From NCBI GenBank assembly GCA_021777755.1, contig JAJYDE010000003.1:62001-126000 (forward strand): a stretch of DNA of 64,000 nt. The letters are read 5' to 3'. Shown piece after piece: positions 29,126 to 36,947 of this stretch; the stretch's first letter is position 1, and each line of letters starts with the position of its first letter. The translations under genes were made by a program, and so were the position numbers. A model generated the notes under the pieces. That model did no database searches. It saw nothing but the letters and a program-made list of their open reading frames with translations, and had not been told where the DNA came from. Origin of the DNA: Deltaproteobacteria bacterium (lineage in GTDB: Bacteria > Desulfobacterota > Syntrophobacteria > Syntrophobacterales > Syntrophobacteraceae).

Positions 29126-30520
29126 ATGTTCATCATAAACAACAACGAAAACGTCCCGCTGTTCAAGCAACTCTATATGCGGATCAGGGAGCAAGCACTG
29201 TCCGGGAAGTTGCCTGAACATGCCAAGCTTCCCTCCGTAAGGGAACTTGCGGCCGAACTTTCCATCAGCCGCAACACGGTTGAAGCAGCCTACCAGGAAT
29301 TGCACGCTGAAGGCTATATTTACAGCCGACAGCGTAGAGGCTATTTTGTCTCGGCACTCGATCTTCACGCGGAGCCGCCGACACCGGCATTCAAGCCTCG
29401 CCCACAGAGCCCGCCCGTGCCGCCTGCGTTGCACCACACTTATGATTTTCATCCCGCTCGCCTTGATCCCGGCAGTTTCCCCCTGGCGCTGTGGCGCACC
29501 TGTTTGGTGGAGTGCCTGCGCGAGGGCTTAAGCGAACTTTCCGTCTATGGCGACCCGCGGGGCGACCGGGGATTGCGCTCCAATATCCAACAGTATCTGG
29601 AACGTTCCCGCGGGGTGGTTTGCGACCCGGACCAGATTGTGATCTGCGCCGGACTCCAACACAGTCTCGACATCGTCGCCCACCTGCTAAAAGAGCAACA
29701 TTGCTCCGTGGCGGTCGAAGATCCCGGATACCACCTGGCTCGTGCGGTATTCCGAAACAACCTGTTCAACATAGTCCCGGCCGCGGTCGGATCGGACGGA
29801 CTAGACCTTGAAACAGTTAGAGCCAGCGGGAGCACCATAGCCTACGTTACCCCGTCGCACCAACTGCCGATGGGGTGCGTGATGCCCATTGCCAACCGCC
29901 GGAAACTGATCGAATGGGCCGGATCGGGCAACAGACTGATCATTGAAGACGACTATGACAGCGAACTCAGGTACCATGGGAAACCGATCCCGTCCCTACA
30001 GGGTTTATGGCCATATGGAAACATCATTTATCTCGGGACGTTTTCAAAAATCCTCTCCCCCGCGCTGCGCTTGAGTTATATGGTTCTCCCTCAATCCGTG
30101 CTCGCACGATTGAACGAGCAATATCATGATTATTTTTCCTCCGTCTCACTGCTCGAACAAAAGACAATGGCCAAGTTCATCGAGCAGGGACACTGGATGC
30201 GACACATCCGGCGCATGCGCATCCTCTACAACAAAAAGCACGATGTCCTGATCGAGAGCATCAAACACGAGTTCGGCTCCAAAGCCACCATCCTCGGACA
30301 GGGCGCGGGACTCCACGTGGTATTGCAGTTGCTTGTTCAAAATCACGGGGAAGCTGAAATTATCCGCCGCGCCGCACGAAACGGGATCGGTTTATTTCCC
30401 TTCAGCACTACCTGCGTGAAAAATAAACCGACACTGACAAACCTTCTGCTTGGCTTCGGAGGCATGAGCGCTCTTGAAATAGAGCAAGGCGTTCATCTGC
30501 TGGCCAAACTCTGCTTTTGA
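29126..30520 (+). CDS. MocR-family (GntR HTH + aminotransferase fold) transcription regulator
   Basis: A 464-residue regulator. Residues about 8-75 form a GntR winged helix (QLYMRIREQALSG, LPSVRELAAELSISRNTV). After a linker (77-105) comes a fold-type I aminotransferase domain with the PLP Lys in GTFSKILSPALRLSY. MocR proteins sense PLP or a PLP-derived adduct; PdxR members control vitamin B6 synthesis. The PNPOx-like protein opposite fits a PLP or flavin-linked theme, but no pdxST is here. ATG 29126 is chosen; a TTG lies 12 bp earlier. Confidence 0.88.
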   Translation: MFIINNNENVPLFKQLYMRIREQALSGKLPEHAKLPSVRELAAELSISRNTVEAAYQELHAEGYIYSRQRRGYFVSALDLHAEPPTPAFKPRPQSPPVPPALHHTYDFHPARLDPGSFPLALWRTCLVECLREGLSELSVYGDPRGDRGLRSNIQQYLERSRGVVCDPDQIVICAGLQHSLDIVAHLLKEQHCSVAVEDPGYHLARAVFRNNLFNIVPAAVGSDGLDLETVRASGSTIAYVTPSHQLPMGCVMPIANRRKLIEWAGSGNRLIIEDDYDSELRYHGKPIPSLQGLWPYGNIIYLGTFSKILSPALRLSYMVLPQSVLARLNEQYHDYFSSVSLLEQKTMAKFIEQGHWMRHIRRMRILYNKKHDVLIESIKHEFGSKATILGQGAGLHVVLQLLVQNHGEAEIIRRAARNGIGLFPFSTTCVKNKPTLTNLLLGFGGMSALEIEQGVHLLAKLCF

Positions 30521-30838
30521 GGTGTCGAGGCGCCTCAAGCCGACCTTGGATGGAAATATATTGTCGATTTGCCCATTTATAAAGGTCCAGTTTTGAAAAT
30601 AACCACGGGGGCAGATTAACGATAGAGGTATGAGTTGCGGTGAGTGATCGTTGACTGTATACTCTTAAAGCGTGTGCCGGGCATTCGAGGATATCCGCGG
30701 ACAGGGTCCGCGGCGGGATGGTCCGGCGCTGAAGACAAGTCATTTTCCCCGATAAAGCGCGCATAGCTCACTTCTTTTTCCGACTGCTTTTCAAGCCACA
30801 CGTGACCATATTTCATAACCCCTGCGACGAGTCGTCAG
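30521..30838. other. Intergenic region before the CoA-transferase-GNAT gene
   Basis: No gene is seen. A TTGACT at 30649-30654 overlaps a GTATAC-centred motif (CTGTATACTC, about 30653-30662), which resembles a palindrome found upstream of other acyl-CoA genes in the window. A perfect hairpin CCGCGGAC-AGG-GTCCGCGG lies at 30695-30713. No ribosome-binding site is clear before the next ATG. Confidence 0.35.
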
Positions 30839-32731
30839 ATGGTTGAAAAAGAGGTTCGAGCCGTAAGGCGCAAGGAGGCGGAAAGGGCGAATTCGCCGGA
30901 TAATTTTTCGGCCAAGATCTGCTCGGCAAGGGAGGCGGTGGAGTCGATCCGTGCGGGCAGTCATGTTTACGTGGGAAACGCCTGCGCGACCCCCCGCGTT
31001 TTACTCGACGCACTGGAAAGCCTATGGAACCCTCCAAGCGATGTTACACTACTATCCTTTCTTCTGGACGGCGGAGTCCCCTACACGGACGGACGGCCTT
31101 CTTCGAAGTATCGGCACAAGTGTTTTTTCGTCGGTTCAGGCATCAAGGATTCCGTTCGCCAGGGCGCGGCCGAATACGTCCCGGTCTCGCTTGCCCAATT
31201 GCCGAGGCTCATTGAAAACGGTCGTTTCCCGATTGACGTCGCACTTATTCAAGTATCGCCTCCGGATCGAAACGGCTATGTCAGCCTCGGCATTTCGGTC
31301 GATATTGCTCACGCTGCGATCCGTCACGCCCGGCAGATAATCGCGGTGGTCAATTCCAATATGCCGTTCACTTTCGGCGACACGGTAATACATGTGGATC
31401 AAATCGACCGACTGGTGCCCGATGAGTCGCCAATCGGAGAATACGATCCCCCGGTGGATGATATTGCGAGGCTTATCGCCATCTACATCGGGGGTATAAT
31501 CAACGATGGATCGACCCTGCAAATCGGTTTGGGCCACCTTCCGGGGGCGGCCCTGGGCTACCTGGCCGACCGGCGCGACCTGGGGATTCACTCGGATCTG
31601 ATCACCGACAGTGTCGTCGATCTCATCGAAGGCGGCGTAGTTACAGGGAAGAAGAAGACGCTTCATCGGGGCAAAGTGGTCGCCAGCTATTGCATGGGCA
31701 CACGGCGCCTTTACGATTTTGTCCATCTGAACCCTTTGTTCGAGTTCCGTCCGATAGAGTATGTCTGCGACCCTCTGGTCATCAGGAAAAACTATCAGAT
31801 GGTTTCGATAACCCAAGCCTTCGCAATCGATTTGACGGGCCAGATTTGTTCCGACCAGTTGGACGGCAACTTTTACGGAGGGGTATCAACCCAGCCCGAT
31901 TTTTTGCGTGGCGCGGCAATGTCGGAGGGGGGCAAACCCATTATATGCCTGCGATCTACGACAATGGACGGTTCGCAGTCTTTGATTCGTCCGCGCCTGC
32001 TTTCCGGAGAAGGAGTCGGGGTCTCAAGATCCGACATCCACTATGTGGTAACAGAGTACGGGATGGCCTATCTTTTCGGAAAATCGATACGTGAGCGCAC
32101 CCTTTCGCTGATTGAAATCGCCGCCCCGAAGTTTCGCGACTTGCTCCTGGAGGAAGGAAAGCGCCTGGGGTATCTGTGTGCATCGCAGACTTTGAAATCT
32201 CAAAAACCCTACTTGATCGACGAAGAACGGCTGGTAACGCTGCGCAACGGGATGACTGTCAGGCTGCGCCCCGCACGGGCAAGCGACATGGATTCGCTGG
32301 TGAGGCTTTTCCACGAGCTTTCCGAAGAGGATATATACACCAGGTTTTTTCAGCGCCTCAAATGTTTGTCTTTCAACCAATGTCAGCACCTGTGCAATGT
32401 CGATTTCGAAAACGAGGCGGCTTTCATCGCCGTTACAGGCGAGAGGGAAAACGAAACGGTGGTGGGCAGCGCGTGCTATTTCCTGGAACCTTCGAGCAAC
32501 CTTGCGGAGGTGGCCTATATGGTGGCCGAACGGTGGCAGGGGTGCGGCCTGGGTAGCGCCATGCAAATATTCATGAAGGAGCACGCCGTAAAAAACGGGG
32601 TTCGCGGCTTTATCGCTTTCGTTTTGAACTCCAACAAGAAGATGGTGGCGCTTGCCCGCAAGGCTGGCAGCAACGTCAATATCATCGAGGACGAAGAAGA
32701 ATGCGAAATAATCACATACTTTGACAAGTGA
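30839..32731 (+). CDS. Acetyl-CoA hydrolase/transferase-family protein fused to a GNAT acetyltransferase domain
   Basis: A 630-residue fusion. Residues about 27-460 match the acetyl-CoA hydrolase / 4-hydroxybutyrate CoA-transferase family (DRNGYVSLGIS, LQIGLGHLPGAAL, FYGGVSTQPDFLRGA). The segment where the family normally has its catalytic Glu reads GIHSDLITDSVVDL, with Asp in that place. Residues about 475-620 form a GNAT domain (VRLRPARASD at its start, acetyl-CoA loop RWQGCGLGSAM). It could move CoA between acids or use acyl-CoA for protein acetylation. It is convergent with the acyl-CoA cluster on the opposite strand. Confidence 0.85.
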   Translation: MVEKEVRAVRRKEAERANSPDNFSAKICSAREAVESIRAGSHVYVGNACATPRVLLDALESLWNPPSDVTLLSFLLDGGVPYTDGRPSSKYRHKCFFVGSGIKDSVRQGAAEYVPVSLAQLPRLIENGRFPIDVALIQVSPPDRNGYVSLGISVDIAHAAIRHARQIIAVVNSNMPFTFGDTVIHVDQIDRLVPDESPIGEYDPPVDDIARLIAIYIGGIINDGSTLQIGLGHLPGAALGYLADRRDLGIHSDLITDSVVDLIEGGVVTGKKKTLHRGKVVASYCMGTRRLYDFVHLNPLFEFRPIEYVCDPLVIRKNYQMVSITQAFAIDLTGQICSDQLDGNFYGGVSTQPDFLRGAAMSEGGKPIICLRSTTMDGSQSLIRPRLLSGEGVGVSRSDIHYVVTEYGMAYLFGKSIRERTLSLIEIAAPKFRDLLLEEGKRLGYLCASQTLKSQKPYLIDEERLVTLRNGMTVRLRPARASDMDSLVRLFHELSEEDIYTRFFQRLKCLSFNQCQHLCNVDFENEAAFIAVTGERENETVVGSACYFLEPSSNLAEVAYMVAERWQGCGLGSAMQIFMKEHAVKNGVRGFIAFVLNSNKKMVALARKAGSNVNIIEDEEECEIITYFDK

Positions 32732-32759
32732 GCGGAAATCTTCTTTCGGCTTCGAGCAG

Positions 32760-32787
32760 GGGTGCGAGCGCTCGCGCGCCCGCACCC
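32760..32787. terminator. Hairpin between convergent genes
   Basis: GGGTGCG (32760-32766) and CGCACCC (32781-32787) pair around a GC-rich loop in the 109-bp gap between the convergent CoA-transferase-GNAT gene and the HMGL-like gene. No T-run follows on either strand, so termination here is only likely. Confidence 0.45.
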
Positions 32788-32840
32788 GCAAAAGCATCCG
32801 ATAGCCTCCGAGATGCCTGTACTACCGCGAAGCTTCCGGC

Positions 32841-34025
32841 CTAGGCCTTCTTCCATGCGGCCGGGCCCCACTTTTCGGGCAAAACGGCCGTAGGGCTCCA
32901 TTCGGCCGGCACGAGGCAGCCGGGCTTTTCGCCCAGTTTTTCGATCAGCTTCGATAGACCCGGTCGCGCGTACTGCATATGGCCCTCCTTGAGTGTGCGG
33001 CCGTTGCACATGGCCTCGGAGCGCAGTCTTCGCCCGATGGTTTTTTCCATCTTCGCTCCCAGCCACAGGACCCGGTCCACATCATAGCCGTGCTCGAGGC
33101 CCAGTTCGTCCACCATCACCAGAAGGTCTTCGAGCGTGATGAGGCCCACATATCTTGCGTCTTTGTAGTAATATTCACCGGTTCCCCGCACGGGGCAATC
33201 GTCGAGGAAATTCGCGGGTTGCCCGCCCAAACCGCCAATGGTGCCCTCGAAGCGGTATATACCGGCCTGGAGCGCGGCAAGGACCGAAGCCGAAGCCACG
33301 CGCTTGGTCTCGTGCAGATGGCACAGATGGGCCTCGGGATCTGGCATGGCGTCCATGATCATGGAAAAATACCGGTAGACCTGGGCCGCGGAGGCCGAAC
33401 CGTCGTGGTCGGCGTGCTCGATGTCGTTTGCACCGATGGCCAGCCAGCGCTTGGTGAACTCGACGGCGTCTTCGAGCTTCGTTGCGCCGGTGATCGGGCT
33501 TCCCCAGATTGTGCTGACCGTACCGCACATCTTCATGCCCACGTCGGCGGCCTTCTTGATGCAGCGCTCGGCTTCCCGCCAATATTGGGAAAGCGTCGTG
33601 CCCGAATTTGCGAAATGGTGTTCGGGGTCGGTCGAAACCATCATAAGAACACGGTCGGGGCCGATTCCCCGTTTCTGCAACTCGACTGCCCGATCGACCG
33701 CCGCTTCGCGGATGGTTACCGCGGTCATGACCACCGAGTCGTAATCGACGCCCTTTCTTGCACAGCGTTTTTTGAAGGCATCGCTTCGAAGGGCGGTCAT
33801 GACCTGTTCGGCGTCCCTGAACTGGGGGATGCCCTCCGGGTTGCCAAGGTTTGTGACTTCGATTTCCTTTGCGCCCGCAAGAATCATCTCCTGGGCATAA
33901 AAGATCTTGGCGCTCGTGGAGATGAATTTTTCTTCATGCTGAAAGCCGTCTCGAACGGTTATATCGCCAATGGTCACCTTTTTGGGCATTCTTGGAAAAA
34001 TCTTCCAGTAATCGTACTCGGTCAT
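32841..34025 (-). CDS. DRE-TIM metallolyase (HMGL-like) family protein 1
   Basis: A 394-residue TIM-barrel enzyme of the HMGL/LeuA/pyruvate carboxyltransferase group. The catalytic Arg-Asp is in ITVRDGFQ near residue 20, the metal ligands HxH in HLCHLHETK, and the loop after it reads GGLGGQPANF, where true HMG-CoA lyases have GLGGCP with the catalytic Cys. It therefore probably performs another aldol/Claisen-type lyase or synthase reaction. ATG 34025 is preceded by AAGGAG. It is the last gene of a three-gene operon with the carboxyltransferase and the second HMGL-like gene. Confidence 0.82.
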   Translation of the reverse strand: MTEYDYWKIFPRMPKKVTIGDITVRDGFQHEEKFISTSAKIFYAQEMILAGAKEIEVTNLGNPEGIPQFRDAEQVMTALRSDAFKKRCARKGVDYDSVVMTAVTIREAAVDRAVELQKRGIGPDRVLMMVSTDPEHHFANSGTTLSQYWREAERCIKKAADVGMKMCGTVSTIWGSPITGATKLEDAVEFTKRWLAIGANDIEHADHDGSASAAQVYRYFSMIMDAMPDPEAHLCHLHETKRVASASVLAALQAGIYRFEGTIGGLGGQPANFLDDCPVRGTGEYYYKDARYVGLITLEDLLVMVDELGLEHGYDVDRVLWLGAKMEKTIGRRLRSEAMCNGRTLKEGHMQYARPGLSKLIEKLGEKPGCLVPAEWSPTAVLPEKWGPAAWKKA

Positions 34026-34072
34026 TGATAAAGTCTCCTTGTCTGGTGTGGTTTTCTTATCGATTGAGTGCA

Positions 34073-35710
34073 TCAGACTTTCATATCGCCCCAGTCGGAT
34101 TTTTCGATGCCGGCGCGGTAACAGAGTTCGAGGGCCCTTGCCAGCTTGTCGCGCACCTCGCCGAATGTGATGATCCCGTCGTGGAAGAGCAAAGAGCCGG
34201 TAAGGAAGGGATGGCCTTCGGCATCGTAGCGGTCCATCATCATTTGGCGAAACTGGGCCATCTCCTGCTCATCGACCTTTTCGCCCTTATCGACAATATT
34301 TTTTCTGCGAATGGTCTCCATGACAAATCCGGCGGTTTTACCCGACATGACCGTCGTTCGGCCTCTCATGGTGGTAAAGCAAAAGACGGGTTTGAAGGCC
34401 CTGCCGCACATGCCGTAGTTTGCCGCGCCGTGGTCGGGACCGATTACCAGTTGAATCTTGGGAACGTTAAGAGCGCTGCAGGCGCGCACCATATCGGCGC
34501 CGTATTTTCCTATGCCGCCCCACTCTTCCTGCTTTCCGACCATGTAGCCCGGAGAGCCCTGCAAGAATATCACCGGCAGTTTGGAGTTGCCGCACCGGAT
34601 CATCCACTCGGTAGCCTTTTGAGCCGCCTCGGAGTAGATTATGCCGCTGCCGTTGGAGGCAACCACCCCTACGGGCATTCCCTTGAGCCACATCTTGCCG
34701 ACAACGATCGACTGCCCCCTGGCAAGGCCGTAGGTGGGCTTGTATTCATGGAAATAGGAATCGTCGGCGATGCACTTGATGGTGTCCTTGATGGGGATGG
34801 CGCTGTAGGTATTTACGGGGGTGGAGCGCATCATTTCACGGTAGTCGAACCGGGGCTCTCTTGGCTTTCTTCGCTCGCAGTGCAGCGGCTGGGAGGGTTC
34901 GAACTCCATGATGTCGCGGATCTTGAGCACCCCTTCGGCCTGGGACTTGACGCAGTGGTCGCACCCGCCCGAATGCTGCGTATGGACATAGGCCCCGCCG
35001 AGGTCTTCGGCCGTAACCGTCTCCCCGATGGCCGATTTTACCATGGGAGGCCCGGCCAGGAAGGCGAAGGCCAGCTTCTCGATCATGATCGATTCGGAGG
35101 CCAGATAGACGATGTAGGCGCCCCCGGCCGTGTTTCCGCCCGTGGACAGGGTGTATTGTTTTATCCCCTTGGCCGACATGCGGCACATATTGTAGAACAT
35201 GGTGCCGAAGTGGCCGTCGTCGGCAAAACAGCCCAGCTGCAAGGGAAGGTTGACTCCGCCCGAGTCGGCTATGTAGATGCAGGGAAGTCCGAGACGTTCG
35301 GCGATGGCCTGTGCCCGCATGTGTTTTTTGAGAGTGATCGGGAAATAGCTTCCCGCAGCCAGGCGGTTTTCGTTGGCAAAAATCATGCAATCCTTGCCGT
35401 GAACCACGCCGATGCCTGTCACCACGCCTCCACCAGGAATGTGGCCACGCTTTTCCGAAACGTAGAGGTCGCCGCCATAGAGCTTTATGTCGCCAATATT
35501 ATAGCCCGCATCGAGGCCGAGTTCGAAAAACTCCGTGCCCGGATCGATGAGCATCCGGACGAGATCGCGCATCGGCTTTTTGCCCTGTTTGGCAAGCCGG
35601 TTTATCTGCTTTTCGCCGCCAATGTCGTAGGCCTCCTTACGCCGCTCCGTGACAATAGCGTCCTGTTCTTCCCAGTGTTTTAGACGCTCCACTCTTTCGT
35701 CATCTTCCAT
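34073..35710 (-). CDS. Acyl-CoA carboxylase carboxyltransferase subunit (methylcrotonyl-CoA carboxylase beta type)
   Basis: A 545-residue carboxyltransferase that would move CO2 between biotin and an acyl-CoA. It has two crotonase-like halves; GGGVVTGIGVVHG, KHMRAQAIAERLGLPCIYI, TAGGAY and FLAGPPMVKSAIGE follow the MccB pattern closely. ATG 35710 has GGAGG upstream; longer in-frame starts run into the upstream gene. No biotin carboxylase or biotin carrier gene is in the window, so the partner is encoded elsewhere or the enzyme works in a decarboxylase complex. The preceding HMGL-like gene ends 32 bp upstream. Confidence 0.9.
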   Translation of the reverse strand: MEDDERVERLKHWEEQDAIVTERRKEAYDIGGEKQINRLAKQGKKPMRDLVRMLIDPGTEFFELGLDAGYNIGDIKLYGGDLYVSEKRGHIPGGGVVTGIGVVHGKDCMIFANENRLAAGSYFPITLKKHMRAQAIAERLGLPCIYIADSGGVNLPLQLGCFADDGHFGTMFYNMCRMSAKGIKQYTLSTGGNTAGGAYIVYLASESIMIEKLAFAFLAGPPMVKSAIGETVTAEDLGGAYVHTQHSGGCDHCVKSQAEGVLKIRDIMEFEPSQPLHCERRKPREPRFDYREMMRSTPVNTYSAIPIKDTIKCIADDSYFHEYKPTYGLARGQSIVVGKMWLKGMPVGVVASNGSGIIYSEAAQKATEWMIRCGNSKLPVIFLQGSPGYMVGKQEEWGGIGKYGADMVRACSALNVPKIQLVIGPDHGAANYGMCGRAFKPVFCFTTMRGRTTVMSGKTAGFVMETIRRKNIVDKGEKVDEQEMAQFRQMMMDRYDAEGHPFLTGSLLFHDGIITFGEVRDKLARALELCYRAGIEKSDWGDMKV

Positions 35711-35742
35711 AGTAGTCCTCCACGATTCACACTTTTGCGGTG

Positions 35743-36753
35743 TCAATGGCGAACGTCGCGCCCCGCCCCCGACTGCCCCCGGACTGGACGCAGACAGGCT
35801 TTGGCGTGCTTTAGCGTTTCGCCGCAAAGGCCGCTCGAACGCACCCGGCTGTGCAACTGCGTTCCCAAAAGTTCTTCCATAAAACGGCCGCATTCGATCA
35901 AACGTTCCATATCTATCCCGGTGGGGATCCCCATCTCCTCGAAACCATAGACGATGTCCTCGGTCGCAAGACCGTGCGGATCGACTTTTCCGAGGGCCTT
36001 TTCCTCGATTGCCGTTCGAAAATATCCGTGCACCCCAGCCCCGCCCAGACTCGACTTGAAAATGCGCACCCCCGATTCGTAGGCGGCAAACACATTGGCC
36101 AACCCCATGCCCCGGTTGTCGTAGAAATGCACGGCAAGCTTTGAAGACTCCACCTCCGCCATGCATGCCCGCAGATGCTCGCGCACAGTGACCGGGTTGG
36201 CCATGGCAAGCTCGTCGTTAAGACAGACCTGCGAGCAGCCCAGTTGGACCAGTTTGGCCACCATTGCCGAGAGGTTTTCATAGTGGCCAACCGGATCTTC
36301 TCCGGCAAACCCGAAAGCCGCGCCCACGTAAGCGCTGGTCTTGACCGCACTGGCCCCGGCGATTTCGCAAATCGTGCTGATCCGTTTGAGGGTCTCGGCT
36401 ACGCTCCTGTTAAGGGTCGGAAAGCTCAGCCGGTCGGTAAGAAAGACCCATACCGAGATCTCGTCGGATTTGCAGGCTATGGCGCTACGGCATCCGGTTT
36501 CGTTTGGAACAAGCACCTGCCGGATCCTCTCACCGCCCCCTTCGCCGCAAGAAACCCCGGAGAGCACCTCGACGGCATCCCTCATCTGAGGCGCCACCCT
36601 GGGATGGACGAAAGAAGAGACCTCGATTTTGCGAAAACCGCACTCGAACAGCTCGTTGACAAGCGCGATCTTCTCCCGGGCGGGAATATAGTCGGGGTGA
36701 TACTGCAAGCCCTCACGGGGGCCGATCTCGATTATTTCAACATTGTTTTTCAT
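35743..36753 (-). CDS. HMG-CoA-lyase-like protein 2 with altered active site
   Basis: A 336-residue protein clearly of the HMG-CoA lyase family: IGPREGLQ near residue 11, KIEVSSFVHPRVAPQM, and LATEDIVYGFEEMG near 275. Key residues differ. The metal-binding HxH of the family reads HFYDNRG (His-Phe-Tyr), and the loop that should be GLGGCPYA with catalytic Cys reads SLGGAGVHGYF. It therefore probably does not cleave HMG-CoA in the standard way. It heads a sigma-54-type operon with the carboxyltransferase and HMGL-like protein 1. The final 25 residues are Arg/Gly-rich and variable. Confidence 0.83.
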   Translation of the reverse strand: MKNNVEIIEIGPREGLQYHPDYIPAREKIALVNELFECGFRKIEVSSFVHPRVAPQMRDAVEVLSGVSCGEGGGERIRQVLVPNETGCRSAIACKSDEISVWVFLTDRLSFPTLNRSVAETLKRISTICEIAGASAVKTSAYVGAAFGFAGEDPVGHYENLSAMVAKLVQLGCSQVCLNDELAMANPVTVREHLRACMAEVESSKLAVHFYDNRGMGLANVFAAYESGVRIFKSSLGGAGVHGYFRTAIEEKALGKVDPHGLATEDIVYGFEEMGIPTGIDMERLIECGRFMEELLGTQLHSRVRSSGLCGETLKHAKACLRPVRGQSGAGRDVRH

Positions 36754-36802
36754 CGGCTCTCACACTACGGACAATTCATCCAGACAAGACGACCTCTTAA
36801 TG

Positions 36803-36818
36803 GGCAAGAACCGTTCCA
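36803..36818 (-). promoter_or_regulatory. Sigma-54 promoter of the HMGL-like/carboxyltransferase operon
   Basis: The minus strand reads TGGAACG-GTTC-TTGCC, which fits the -24/-12 consensus TGGCACR-N4-TTGCW at all but one core base. It lies 50 bp before the HMGL-like 2 start, giving a leader of about 40 nt. The gene of a sigma-54 activator lies immediately upstream. Confidence 0.72.
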
Positions 36819-36947
36819 TTCGGGGCCGGAGACCACCCGGGGCGAAACGGGATCTTTTTTACAGGCGAAAGGGACCCGATATTCGTATACATTTAGACAC
36901 ACACGAAGGGGGTTGTCGCGTTTTTTATACAGACTCGAAACGGCTTG

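Noticed and set aside
33992-35683. 563-codon plus-strand frame opposite the carboxyltransferase and HMGL-like genes
   Set aside because: Spans two genes on the other strand and matches no family; it is explained by GC-rich codon bias.
35711-36166. 5' extension of the carboxyltransferase frame upstream of 35710
   Set aside because: It overlaps the HMGL-like 2 gene in another frame, and ATG 35710 has a good ribosome-binding site and the family N-terminus.
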